From Lepidodermella squamata (Eukaryota > Gastrotricha), in assembly GCA_047495785.1 (NCBI GenBank), contig JBLDXI010000054.1, positions 1,426,001-1,490,000 on the forward strand: a stretch of DNA of 64,000 nt, given 5' to 3'. The notes beneath the pieces were generated by a model. The model was not told the origin of the DNA, did no database searches, and saw only the letters and a list, made by a program, of their open reading frames with translations. Below, in pieces: positions 23,105 to 33,764 of the stretch; position 1 is the stretch's first letter; each line of letters starts with the position of its first letter. The position numbers were made by a program, and so were the translations under genes.

Positions 23105-25580
23105 TGGGCGTCTTTTCATCCTCCGACAAGGTGTCCTCGCTCTCAGACAATGAATAATAATTAAAAATAACTCTCAGGCCAGCTGATTAATATTGTCCGT
23201 TTCGCGCCTTCAAAACTTGAATGCTAATGCTCGTATAAAAAAATATATACTGACGTAAAAAATTATAAAGATATTTTTAATATTAATATAATATAATAGA
23301 GTCGACTATATGCTCAAATTTAAATTTAGCTTGAACTTGTGATATATAATTATTAATTCTGCCCTTGCCACCGCGCTATTTTTGAATGGAAAGTATGCTC
23401 AGTTGCCATCGAGATGAAAATAACTCTGTCCCTAAACATCCTCGAGAAGCTCGACCGGCCGAAGTGTCATCTATTCATTCATCCGTTTTTCGTTTCAAAT
23501 TCAACTTTCGGTTAAACCTTCTCTCTTAAGATGACTTTTAGACTAGCTGTTCTTGCAGCGACCTTGGGCATCGCCTACAGTCGTGAGTTACCGGCTCGTT
23601 CACCAATCATAAGCTCATGTTGGGTTCATTTTTTCAGAAATTGCAAAAGCTGTCGATTGCTCGAGTGCAGCTGTGACTACCGCCTACCAGCCTGAAACCG
23701 GCAGTTTGTACGATTTCAACACTCATGGCATCAACTGCGCCGACGGCAGCTACCTCTCTTCGTGGTTGATCCAGAGGAGTGTGAAGGAGGCTAGTAAAAT
23801 GCAGTTTGCATACAAGTGCTGCAAAGCCACGTCGGTCGGAAAGTGCAGACAGGTTGTTAGTGATAGGACAGATGCCGGCAGTGGGAATGCTGTCTTTCTG
23901 GACAGACAGGATATCAAGTGCAACGACAATGAGGTTCTGAAAGGCTTCAGCCAGAGTTCTATGAGCGGACAGATCCAATACACCTACACTTGCTGCGAGG
24001 TTAGTTTCGGCGTCCTGACGCCCAAATTTACTCTAGTGCTTGAATTCCTCCAGTGGACTCTGATTCGTGGGTGAGGTTCCCCCATTTGATGGGAATATTA
24101 TTGTGGCCAAATTGTCCTGGAAACCTTCAAAGTGCCAAGTTACAGGCTTCATGTTTCTCAGGCTCCTTGGTTTTGAAACCCCCGCGGACTATGAAGCAAC
24201 CTGGTTAGAGGCTCTCTTAAGAACCTAGTTTCCCATGGTAGGAGCCATCTGACAGAGATTATCAGAAGGTGCCTGGCTCTCATACTAATTAGCCGCAAAA
24301 ACTAAGCCCGAGTGTGAGCTTCCACTGGCCGGGGTTAAAGGACATGAATCTTTCCTCAGTTTCGAATACACCTGGCAGATAGGAGCGCGCTCAGGGTTTG
24401 AACTTTGTCCAGACAATAAATTTTCGACTGGTCCCGGGCATTCAGGATGATAAAATCCAACAGCCTTGTTTTTTAGGAATCCTCATCTCATGAAACTTTC
24501 TAAACTTTTAATACTTTCTCTTGCTTTCATATATCCAGGTTGGAAGTAGCGTTTATGTTATCAGCAGGCCGCTTGCGACCCCTTATAACGAGGAAAGTAG
24601 CAAAACGTGGTCTCTTGAACGTCACAATCCCGCATGCGCGGACGGTGAGCTGATGCAGAGATGGCGCCTTCAACGCAATGCAGTCCAGGGTGTTGTACGC
24701 TTTGAATACAACTGTGCCGTCTTCAGCGCCATGCCAGAAACTTGCGGTAAGTTAGAAATCCCCGGTTTACCATCAAACAACACTTTCTTCTTTGCAGCGG
24801 CCACTAAGTGGTACGAGTCGTGTTCCACTGCCAACCTGGTAACCGCGGAGACCAGTGACCTCAGTGGGAGCAGTTACGCCCTCGCTTCTCTCGACGTGAA
24901 ATGCCCCGCCAGCAATTATCTAACTTCATTCGGACTGACGAGGCCCAGCGAAACCACCATCCAATACTCGTACACTTGCTGCGCTGCCCCCACCGCTGTG
25001 GCATGCCGCGACATCGATACCGCGTATACAGATGGAGGCAGCGGCGACACCAACTACCTCGACAGGCAGAATATCCAATGCAATGCTAACGAGGTTATGA
25101 GCAGATTCATGCTACGAAAGATTCCTCCATACGGCCAAGTTACCTACAGCTACACGTGCTGCTTGGTGAGAATTTTCCTAAATCAAATGCTATCAACTTT
25201 ACAATGAGAGTTTATGATTTCAGATCGCAGGCACGGTGACTACCACAAACCACGAGACTGAATTCGCAGATGAAACAGGGACTAAAACCTACGCACTCGT
25301 CAGCCATCGCCCGACCTGCACCGATGGCAAGCTGCTGCAACGGTTCCAACTGAAGCGCAGCGGTACGGGCAAGAGCCGCATCGAGTACACCTGTGCTAAG
25401 GTCGCGAACGAGGCTTGTGCCGCGTGAATGCGCGAATAGATACATTGTCGAGAGATTGAAAGCAGAATCGGTGTGAATGGGTAATACCATTATTACCTAA
25501 TAGTCGAGAGGGATGGAGTGAAATTCAGCTTGTAATGACAAAGGTGGAATAAATGAGCGAAAAGCTGATATAAATATATA
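23105..25580. repeat. Tandem segmental duplication, copy 2
   Basis: Second copy of the unit described at 19525-21890. It has small indels in the 5' flank (for example loss of GGCTTGGCGA near 23150) and a short TATATACA-type expansion after the gene. Confidence 0.88.
23531..25427 (+). CDS. Secreted cysteine-repeat protein, copy 2 (novel family)
   Basis: Exons 23531-23582, 23638-23999, 24539-24746, 24798-25165 and 25224-25427 give 397 residues. The signal peptide is identical to copy 1 for all 17 residues, and the same six-repeat layout follows. Exon 2 is 15 bases shorter and the last exon 3 bases longer. Intron 3 (51 bases) is in frame and without a stop, so an unspliced reading would add 17 residues; the GT/AG ends and copy 1 favour splicing. 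It is polyadenylated probably at AATAAA 25548-25553. The exons diverge from copy 1 mainly between the conserved Cys positions. Confidence 0.88.
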
Positions 25581-25645
25581 CATAAATGTCTTTCTGTTCT
25601 GTATCGAACTGTAAAATCTGAATCTCAAATATCACTTTCGATATA

Positions 25646-25761
25646 CAGGGCGTTCGCGTAATAATACTCTGGGTGAGCTCAAATTAGCTACAAAAAAGCT
25701 AAAATGAATGCAAAAAGTAGCAAAGCTATTATTAGAAGAGTATTATTACGCGAACGCCCTG
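25646..25761. mobile_element. 116-base Tc1/mariner-type MITE
   Basis: Perfect 25-base terminal inverted repeats start CAGGGCGTTCGCGTAATAAT at 25646 and end with the exact complement at 25761. The element is flanked on both sides by TA (25644-25645 and 25762-25763), the target duplication of Tc1/mariner elements. The 66-base interior is non-coding. Perfect ends imply recent insertion, just after copy 2 of the cysteine-repeat gene. Confidence 0.93.
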
Positions 25762-25852
25762 TAGTTAGAGCCGAGATGTTAAAGCAGTGCGCGAGGTAGG
25801 ATTCTCGAACTACTCGGGTATTTTCGGGCCCAAATTTTATGACCAAAGGGTT

Positions 25853-25927
25853 CCCCCCCCCCCCCCCCCCCTCCCCTGTGGTTTTCTTGGGGATTTTACA
25901 CTTTGGCCTTGTGAACGGGGGGGGGGG
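25853..25927. repeat. Long C tract facing a G tract
   Basis: A run of 19 C (25853-25871), then TCCCC, is followed 45 bases later by a run of 11 G (25917-25927). The two could pair as a hairpin or each strand could form a quadruplex. Lengths may be assembly-dependent. Confidence 0.8.
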
Positions 25928-26174
25928 CGATACCCCTCATAAACGGCTTGCATGTTTCATAAATTGTTAAGCTGGATCAAAGTCTTCACACCCCAAAACA
26001 CGGCTTGCTTCGACCGTACATTTACCATTGTTAATCAGAGTTGCCGGAACAATGTCGGCTTTAAGTGTTGGATTAGCAGCTCGAATTACGTTTATGCAGC
26101 TAGGACAGCTTCCAGACTGAAGATCTGGACGGATGATGGCGTAGACTTTTCGGAGCATTCTTACAGTTAACAAT

Positions 26175-26440
26175 TCATACCGAACTTTCTTGTGTCAATT
26201 TTGCATATTGCTGAAAATGTGGTCTTAACAGGCCATAGAACACTACCATCGGAGTAGAAGTGACCTTAGAAAGACTAAAGACCAGGACTGTAGTAAGGGA
26301 TTTCGGAAAAATGAGGTTTCCTAACCTTTCAAAGGGTGCCCTGTAAACCCCATTCGGCTTTATAAGTTGTGGGTACCAAACAATCTCTTGAATTCGGAGC
26401 TGGGATATCAAATTCTTCGGAATATCTGCGTCCATTCATG
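26175..26440 (-). pseudogene. Inverted partial copy of the Cys-loop receptor gene
   Basis: Read on the minus strand, this region is clearly similar at nucleotide level to 27030-27235 of the intact receptor gene: VWYPQLIKPNGVYRAPFERL against VWYPQLIMPNGVDMAPFERL, and IFPKSLTTV against IFPKSLTMV. It then loses the frame by deletion near GTCACT/CTTCTACTCC (positions about 26262). No transmembrane part is present. It is a broken fragment in head-to-head orientation with the functional gene, ending about 190 bases from its start. Confidence 0.85.
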
Positions 26441-26631
26441 ACTATTTCGGACTTGATCATTGATAGCATGGTAATAGCAATAAATGTTGACCCTGAATCG
26501 ATTTTCGCGTCGTCAGAGCACTTATGACACAAATTTGCTTTTTTGACAGGATCGTACACTTCAAAATAATCATATGTATATCAGCCTTTCGATACAGTGA
26601 GAGAATCACTAGTTTGACTGAAATCGCCAAA

Positions 26632-27892
26632 ATGCCAATTTTGCTGATTTTCTTATCTTTCAAGATACTGATCGTGATACATTGCGAGGAGTATAACAGT
26701 ACGATCTCCGAATTTCACGCCGAAGAAGCGGTTCTCGTCGAAACAGTTTTCAAAAACTGCGACTTGGCCGCTAAGGTCCGGCCGCTCGCTAAATTCAGCG
26801 AAAGAATGAACGTCTCAATCGAGATAATCCCAATTAGATTTCGCAGTTTGGTCGATAAAACTGAAACGTAAATAGCATTTCCACGTGTGCTTTCGATTGA
26901 TTTCTGCGTCGGTTTGACATAGGTTGTCGCTTAACATGGAAATAGACATTGGCTGGCGTCATCCTTGCACGAATTGGTCGAGTAATCCTCGATTCAATGT
27001 TGACTATTTTAAAGTCATGGCTGAGGATGTTTGGTACCCACAGCTCATCATGCCAAATGGGGTTGATATGGCACCCTTTGAAAGGTTAGAAAACGTAATT
27101 TTTCCGAAATCCTTGACTATGGTCCAGTTTTTTAGCCTTTCCAAGGTCACTCGAGTATACTTCTACTCCGATGGTAGTGTTCTCTGGCCTGTTATGACCA
27201 CATTTTCAGCAATATGCAAAATGGACATAAGAAAGTTCCCTATGGACCGACAACGCTGCAGTATTATCTTCGAATCATGGGAAAACAGCAATCGCATCAA
27301 TTTCATCCTCAAAAATACTGGATTGGCTATTAGAATGGATGAATTTGTGTCTGAGGGCGACATTTGGCGACTGCTGAACGCAACAGTTGTGAAGGAGAAG
27401 CACGTTTACCCAGAGAGTGACTGGGACTATCACCGAGTAGTCGTGACTTTCGATCTGGCACGGAAGTTTCAAGTTTACGTAACCACGATTTACATCCCAT
27501 GTTTGATTCTGCAAGCCATGGCTTTAGGGTCGGGTTGGATTCCGGCCCATTCCTCTGACAGGCCAGTCTTTTGCATCTCAGTTCTACTGTCATTTGTAGT
27601 TCTTCAAACCATAATAATTCAAGAAATTCCTAAATCGGCCCAAATTGCAAATATCGTCCTATTCCTCGCGATTCAGATGGGTCTTAGTTCTCTTCTCACA
27701 GGCTTTACAATGCTAACTTGCGACCTGTCTGAACGGCAATGGTTCAAGAAAGGCGAAATCGTTGCTATTGAGTCGAAATCCAAGATCGATAGACTTAAAT
27801 TGCTCGATGCAATCTTTTACTCGTTTATGGCTGTGTGTTTTGTGTTGACAGACTGCGGAATTTATCTTGCTAGCTCTATTTGGGAGTTATGA
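26632..27892 (+). CDS. Cys-loop ligand-gated ion channel subunit (nAChR-like)
   Basis: Exons 26632-26867 and 26923-27892 join in frame (VDKTET then LSLNMEIDIGW) to give 401 residues. It forms a pore subunit of a pentameric receptor in the plasma membrane. Visible parts are a signal peptide (about 1-19), the extracellular domain with VWYPQLIMPNG, the Cys-loop CKMDIRKFPMDRQRC (two Cys 13 residues apart), M1 (VTTIYIPCLILQAMAL), M2 (CISVLLSFVVLQTIIIQEIP), M3 (IANIVLFLAIQMGLSSLL) and M4 (AIFYSFMAVCFVLTDCGIYL). M2 lacks the PAR motif of anion channels and resembles cation-selective subunits. No adjacent Cys pair is seen in loop C, so it is not an alpha-type agonist subunit. The M3-M4 loop is only about 25 residues. 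AATAAA overlaps the stop codon. Confidence 0.9.
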
Positions 27893-28514
27893 ATAAATCG
27901 ATTAGATTCGAAGATAAATGGGACCAAGAAACACCAGGAAACACCTAAATCTCTAAAAGGATCTCTATAGGAGAAACAATTTGATTTTGCAGAAATTTTG
28001 GGACGATAGGTTCCCCCAGAGAGAAATTTTTCGGGTTTCCTTGCAAACCTCTCAAACGACACCCTCATTCATCGAACACTGCTTACATCGGGTCCACGAT
28101 TCCATCATGTGCAAGCCTTTTATTCCCCTGCTTTGCGCTATTCTTGAGGCCGTCCATCCCCATAATATCAACATTGAGCTATCAAACACGCGAGCGTCTT
28201 TGAGACGGAGGAGCAGACAAAATATACCAATCAAGATAATAATGTTAAGTGGACCTCGCCCACGATAATGCCGTGGAATATCGCAAAGAAGACATCGATC
28301 CGACAGTAGTAGCTACTTCTAAATAGAATTCACACCCTGTGAATTTAAATGATTAAAGTGAGCTTCTGCGTTTTATTTCGCAGTCCAATTAGACCTACTT
28401 TCATTAATCAGAGCGATTAAACGGCCAAAAATCGTGACATTATCTTTGATTGATGTCTAGTAAATCTAGGTTGACTAGTTTAGATATTACTGAAAAGCGC
28501 TTTTTCACTTCAAA
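27893..28514. other. Intergenic sequence between two receptor genes
   Basis: No gene supported. The 95-codon plus-strand ORF at 27981-28268 and its opposite-strand shadow have no recognised domain. The 3' end of the channel gene and the promoter of the downstream receptor must lie here. Confidence 0.45.
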
Positions 28515-30725
28515 ATGAGGTTTATAGCTCTAGCTCTGATAACTGCTGTAACTGCAATGAAGCAGAAAACTCTTCACATGCTCGTCAACTTTCAGTTCCC
28601 GAAAAATCCCGCGGTTGGTTTGATGACAGAATGTATGCAGGCAGCTCAAATCGCTCAACAAAACGCGAATAATCAGTACCAATTTCTGCCAGATTACAAC
28701 GTCGAGTTGGAATTCGGGGACACTCACCCTGCAGCTAGCCGGCCTGGCCAAAATGCTTTATTCAACTACACGAGATTCATTGAGGATAGACCTTGGCTCT
28801 TACCTTCCCCAATCGTGATAGGGCCGTTAAATGACGACGGTTGTAAAGCTCTAGGGCTGTTGGCCTACGCCATGAATATCACAGTAATTTCATTAGGCTG
28901 CCCAGCCGATTACCTTTATGATCGCCAGAGATTTCCGAACTACTTCCTTATGACCGAACCTACCGAAGCGCGTCATTGGGCATATTTGAAGTTCATTAGA
29001 GAGGTGGGCAACTGGACCAAGGTTGGGATAGTTTTCGACCCTGAAACGTTCAAATTCGCCAGGGAGGCTGATTTAATCCGGAAAAGAGCAGGCCCACAAG
29101 GTATCGAGGTTGTTTGGTTCGATGCCTTTCGCCGCTTCGATTTCGAAGTCATCAAATCAATGAAAAACTCAGATGTTCGAATCATTCTCGTCCTGCTATC
29201 AAACGTGCCTTTATTAACGAGTTTCTTATGCTACGCTTTCTCCGCTGGAATCACGGGCAATCGCTACTTTTTCCTGGCCTATGGCTCGGTTTTAGATCCT
29301 CTTACAATACCAAACCATGTTTTCGCCCCCGGCTGTAATCGCGATATAGTTATCGAACAGCTCCAGTACATGTTATGGCTATCAAATCTCGACGAACATA
29401 TTGACCAGACGCAGAATTCGTCGTTTGGGTATAATCGGGCAGAATTTGATGCGGATTTTGACCTGTTTACAAACAAATCACGTGGTACGTTATACGATTT
29501 GCGATATTTGTGCCACGATGGTGTCCTGCAGTCTGTCATAACGCTGGACATCGCGGAAAAGCGATTAAATTTGATTAATTCGTCGCTGGATCAATACCGA
29601 CACAGGCCACGCGATATCTCGCTCATTGTTAATCAAGCTGCTAAGGAGGTCGACTACCGAGGTCTGAGAGTTTCGAGGCTCCACTACGACGATAATGGGA
29701 TACTGCAGGGCCTACCGATTTTCCTTACTTACTGGACTCCAGAAAGGCGTTTCAGTCGTGTTTATGCGATCGAAAATCAGACCGAAATAAAGCGATCTGG
29801 CGACAGTATCTGGAAAACTGACAATGGCGAGCCACCTAGAGATGCTAGGCGATTTCTCAGCAGCGTTGCAGCTCCGACTGAAGGGGAATCGCTTGGGATA
29901 CAGTTCATCTCAGCAATGTCGATTATAGCTACAACAGTTATGATAGCTCTTTACTTCAGGTGGATGGATTCGATTGATACTGCTTTCCTAAAAATCGCGG
30001 CTTTAATTGGATGTGCCCTCCTTCAAATCTCTTCCATAGCTCACGTCACAGAGGGCTTATTCTCGCCTTTAACCCATTGGAACCTTAGAGTAAGCCTGTT
30101 CTTTGTTGGGCTGACCTTGGTCAACAGCAGCATTGTCTTAAGAATGGGACTTTTCTTTCACGTCTCCCTTCAAACTCGGCAGATCGCGAAACGACCTGAA
30201 GTTAGACGGCAGGTTGAGAAAGCCATTCTTGCCTCTGTTCAAGGAACCTTGTTTATGCTTTATGTCCTAATGCTCGTTATCAATTGTGCATTATTCGCCG
30301 CTTGGCAAGCTTCAGACCCCTCCCGATGTGATTTAACGGTTTCCAACATCTACTACGACTACGAAATGGACGTAACATTGGAGACGAAGCTTAACAAATG
30401 TATCTCGATAACAGAAAGCAGATCAGGTTGGGTTTGGACTATGGTATGCGTTCAATTTCTGCCTGTTCTACAAGCTTGCAACTGGGCGATCCATTTGCGG
30501 CAAGTTTCCCGCAAGCACATCGTTAAAAAATCCTTTCAAGTCGCGAAAATTGAGATAGCAATCGCTGTCAGTATTGAAGCAGCTGGGGTGCTGATATTCA
30601 TACTACTTTCTCACTATCCTATCAATCAGCAAGTAGCTGTTGCAGCACTCTGCCTTGCCTTAAGCCTCTTAATTGAACTTCTATGGATTTTCGCCGACTT
30701 CAGCCGACGAAGAAATTATGATTAG
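28515..30725 (+). CDS. Class C G-protein-coupled receptor, GABA-B-like, single exon
   Basis: A 736-codon ORF without introns. A signal peptide (about 1-15) leads into a large extracellular ligand-binding (Venus flytrap, ANF-receptor-type) domain of roughly 430 residues, with IGPLNDDGCKALGLLAYAMN and the strand-helix pattern WTKVGIVFDPETFKFAREAD. Seven hydrophobic segments follow from about residue 475: FISAMSIIATTVMIALY, LKIAALIGCALLQISSIA, SLFFVGLTLVNSSIVLRMG, GTLFMLYVLMLVINCALF, WVWTMVCVQFLPVLQACNW, IEIAIAVSIEAAGVLIFILL and VAVAALCLALSLLIELLWIF. There is no cysteine-rich domain between the two parts, which points to the GABA-B rather than the mGluR branch. The tail is very short (DFSRRRNYD) with no coiled coil. 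AATAAA lies at 30755-30760. Lack of introns suggests a retrocopy or intron loss. Confidence 0.85.
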   Translation: MRFIALALITAVTAMKQKTLHMLVNFQFPKNPAVGLMTECMQAAQIAQQNANNQYQFLPDYNVELEFGDTHPAASRPGQNALFNYTRFIEDRPWLLPSPIVIGPLNDDGCKALGLLAYAMNITVISLGCPADYLYDRQRFPNYFLMTEPTEARHWAYLKFIREVGNWTKVGIVFDPETFKFAREADLIRKRAGPQGIEVVWFDAFRRFDFEVIKSMKNSDVRIILVLLSNVPLLTSFLCYAFSAGITGNRYFFLAYGSVLDPLTIPNHVFAPGCNRDIVIEQLQYMLWLSNLDEHIDQTQNSSFGYNRAEFDADFDLFTNKSRGTLYDLRYLCHDGVLQSVITLDIAEKRLNLINSSLDQYRHRPRDISLIVNQAAKEVDYRGLRVSRLHYDDNGILQGLPIFLTYWTPERRFSRVYAIENQTEIKRSGDSIWKTDNGEPPRDARRFLSSVAAPTEGESLGIQFISAMSIIATTVMIALYFRWMDSIDTAFLKIAALIGCALLQISSIAHVTEGLFSPLTHWNLRVSLFFVGLTLVNSSIVLRMGLFFHVSLQTRQIAKRPEVRRQVEKAILASVQGTLFMLYVLMLVINCALFAAWQASDPSRCDLTVSNIYYDYEMDVTLETKLNKCISITESRSGWVWTMVCVQFLPVLQACNWAIHLRQVSRKHIVKKSFQVAKIEIAIAVSIEAAGVLIFILLSHYPINQQVAVAALCLALSLLIELLWIFADFSRRRNYD

Positions 30726-30760
30726 ATAGCTGTGATTATCTTCAACCGCCGCGAAATAAA

Positions 30761-31165
30761 TATCAATACTAAAGCAAAAAAACTGGACTGAAATTTCGGA
30801 AAACAATCAAATGTTGGCACTTTTTTGGCTTGAAGCAGCCGCCCAACGAGCAACCTTCGGGCCGTTTGAACGCGATAAACGAATCCGCAACAACTTATTT
30901 AAAACTGTCAGGGTTGCAAAAACTGTCCGAGATAGCGAGCCTGTTGGCTCGGGCAGCTTTGAGAAGCTGAACCCACTTTTGTGGGCAGGCATAGTTGATG
31001 ACACAAAATACTTATGATTATATCCCCTGTTAGTATTCATTTTCGAAGTTTCATTTGGTCACGTAAATCATATACAAATATGACTAATATTGAGAACTAG
31101 ACACGCTCTTTTAGGTACCTTGTGTGGCAATGGGTAACCTAAGCTTCTGATCTTCTGGCCTAATT
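30761..31165. other. Convergent intergenic spacer
   Basis: Lies between the plus-strand receptor gene and the minus-strand GST F. No gene supported. Two overlapping ORFs of 68 and 77 codons on opposite strands are unremarkable. Confidence 0.45.
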
Positions 31166-32004
31166 TCACATGTTCGTAACTGGACGGCTAGCAAGATAGG
31201 CCTTGAGATGCGGCCTTTCTTCGATGGCAGTCTTGATCTTAACCAGGGTCGGATAGTTGGCCTCTACGTCGCCCCAATCGATGAAATCCAAGGTGTGGCA
31301 GAAGTCAAGGAAACCAGCCAAAGCAGCGTCGACAAACGTGAACTAATTTCAAAAAAATTACATTTTCAACGCTTTAATACTATACACATTTCCTACATCA
31401 TCGCCACCAGCAAGATTTTTCCCGCCATTAATCGCGGCCTGCTTTTCGAGAAAACCAAGGCAGAGAGGAAAAATTTCGGTTTTCAGCTTTCCGGCAGCTT
31501 CAGCCTGAAATTTAACGATATTTAAAGGATTAGTCGGATTTTAAAATCATACCTTTTTAGCTTCGTCATTCATGTGTTCGAATACCTTGCCGATTCCAGC
31601 CTGAGCTTCGTGAATTCTTGGCGATAATGCCAGAAAGCAAAATAAAGCAAATAAAAGGAAAATGAATAAACAGAATTGTGGCGAACATTTTACATTTCGA
31701 AAGCTTCATCTGCCTTGGCGAGTTCCCACGGGCTTTTGCCATTCAACCCGTTCCAAGCCGCGATGACTCGAGGAATCGTGAAGCTTTGGCTCAACATTTT
31801 TACACTGCCATCAGGCTCGGTGATTTCGAGAACAGGGCACTGCCCTAGGGGCATTTTCGCCTTCAGCGACTTCTGCCAGTCTTCGCGGTCGAAGCGGTAG
31901 TCTTCGAATTGAATTTTGGCGAAGTGAAGCACATAGCGAATAATTTCGGCTCTTCCTTTCAACGGATAATAAATCAATTTAAACTTTCTGCCGTCGCTCG
32001 ACAT
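31166..32004 (-). CDS. Glutathione S-transferase, sigma-like (GST F)
   Basis: Exons 32004-31694, 31616-31553, 31504-31397 and 31342-31166 give 219 residues. It belongs to the C/E group by its start (MSSDGRKFKLIYYPLKGRAE, Tyr12), 64-base exon 2 and PVTNM ending, yet it lies 15.5 kb from GST E. This shows the block between them entered or expanded inside a pre-existing C/E/F series, or that F was carried across. Exon 2 differs most (HEAQAGIGKVFEHMNDEAKK). Confidence 0.93.
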
Positions 32005-32505
32005 CCGGCTATTTGCTAAATAAATTCACGAAAATAAAGGGTAACTAAAATAAATAAATCGAAACATCTGAAATACACTAAAATTGAAGTTCCTTGTCTA
32101 TATTTGCTGTTGAATGTTTATTTTGTTAGAACTGATACTCTCTTATATAGAAGAATTGTATATTTTGGTTTCCATCGCCACAGATATCGATTAATCATCG
32201 ATTTAATAAATCATTACTGAAAATCGATATCGGCTCTGTTGGCAAAAGTGAGACTCGAAAATTGTCCGGCAAAAAAACGTCATGTTGAGAATCTCGTCAC
32301 GCTAATCGAAAGGACCAAACTAAATACCCGAAAATCCATATAATGCAGGCCCTAAACTTGCCACCCTTTTTTGTAGAATTACTGATGTTGGAAATTGTAA
32401 ATAAAATGTAGCTGTGAGATGAGTATAACGTGCGGCATCAGGGTGGAAAAACTTGATCACGTGATTAGAAAACCTCAATCAATTTTTTTTAGGCTGCTAC
32501 TCTCA

Positions 32506-33764
32506 GGGGGTTGTGATCGAAAGGTGCATCAAATTTTTTCGAAATGTTCGAGCTTTGTTCCACTTTGTTTCACTTTTTCTGGAAATACATCTGAATTATT
32601 ACGGAATAGTTAGAATTTTGCCCAAAAATGAGGTGATCGAAGGGATTTTTTCAAAATTTTACGCGAATTTCACGTTTACTCTCAGAAGTAATTCGAAGTA
32701 TCTTATAGTATCTGTTTACTCACTGAAATAAGTGATGTTTCAGCTCAAATAATTGGAATATCGTAACAAATGTGAAACAAATTGACCCCCAGTCCGGACT
32801 GGGGGTCAAATTACCCCCAGAAATAGTAAAATCATGGTGCTTTTGATGGATGATTCACGCGAACAATAGAAACCTAATTAATTTCTCTTGAAACTCCTCG
32901 ATTGTGTCTAAACACCTGAAATTATCCGATCGCTAAAATGGCATACTACAATAGAACTAGGCTGCTTCCATACCGATGCTGTCCCATATTTTAGAAAATC
33001 GGTAGTAGTAGATAAGGTGAGAATTGATCACCATAAATACCGAATTATTAGACACTGTCCTCTACTTTTTGAAGGAAATTCCAAGAAAAAGAAACTGCTC
33101 ACCTGAGAGCAGAGATCGATGTAAAACAGGCATTACATTCTTAGGAGGGTCAAATGTCTAACCCAGCCTATTATTTGGGTACTGCCTTATGATTCGGTAT
33201 TTATGGTAGCAAATTTGAGGGCTAGCGAACTGATGAATGAATGTCTACTCTGCTTTTAGCCTATTGAATATCAGCCTCCATAGAAATGGTCAAGTCCTTT
33301 TTCGGCCGTGAGCCTTTTAAGCGGTGTACACTTGGGTGCATGAAACTAAGGTGAAATTAGCAACGACCTTTTGAATCTAAATCATTAATCAGGCCGAGAC
33401 GATCATGTAGACTCCTGCTTTAGATTTTGAACCGCTTTAGATTGATCGTGCGATTTTTCTAAATTATTTTTTTAAAGTGAGACTTTGCGCAATTTTTCAA
33501 ATTCGAGAGGATTTGAAGTGTTGACTCATCGTTATTCGCGAGCCCACAATGCTAAAAAATGAGTCTCTATGATCAGCCTCGGCATTGTTACGCCATTTAG
33601 CTCTATTGCGCAACAAGGCAGTGTGAACAGTTTTGCTTTTACCCTTGAAGAAAACATTCATTTTGCGCGGTGCAAATCTGAAACAAATTTGTTTCAAAAA
33701 GGTATAATTTGATCGAAAAAGGTAAAAAATGACCTAAATTATGCACTCTTCGATCACAACCCCC
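32506..33764. mobile_element. Putative 1.26 kb non-autonomous DNA transposon
   Basis: GGGGGTTGTGATCGAA (32506-32521) and its exact complement (33749-33764) bound the region. TCA lies immediately outside both ends, which would fit a 3-base target duplication. Similarity extends imperfectly inward (GTGCAT). The interior has no transposase ORF, but it includes a second 15-base inverted pair (33031-33045 and 33192-33206, CCATAAATACCGAAT) that could be a nested element. A variant single end, GGGGGATGTGATCGAA, occurs at 62787-62802. Confidence 0.6.
32782..32809. repeat. Perfect 28-base palindrome
   Basis: The left half TTGACCCCCAGTCC is followed directly by its complement with no spacer. It is inside the putative transposon 32506-33764. 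Such a perfect palindrome could extrude a cruciform or bind a symmetric dimeric protein. Confidence 0.85.

Noticed and set aside
27981-28268. 95-codon ORF between the two receptor genes
   Set aside because: No recognised domain; an open frame of equal quality overlaps it on the other strand.
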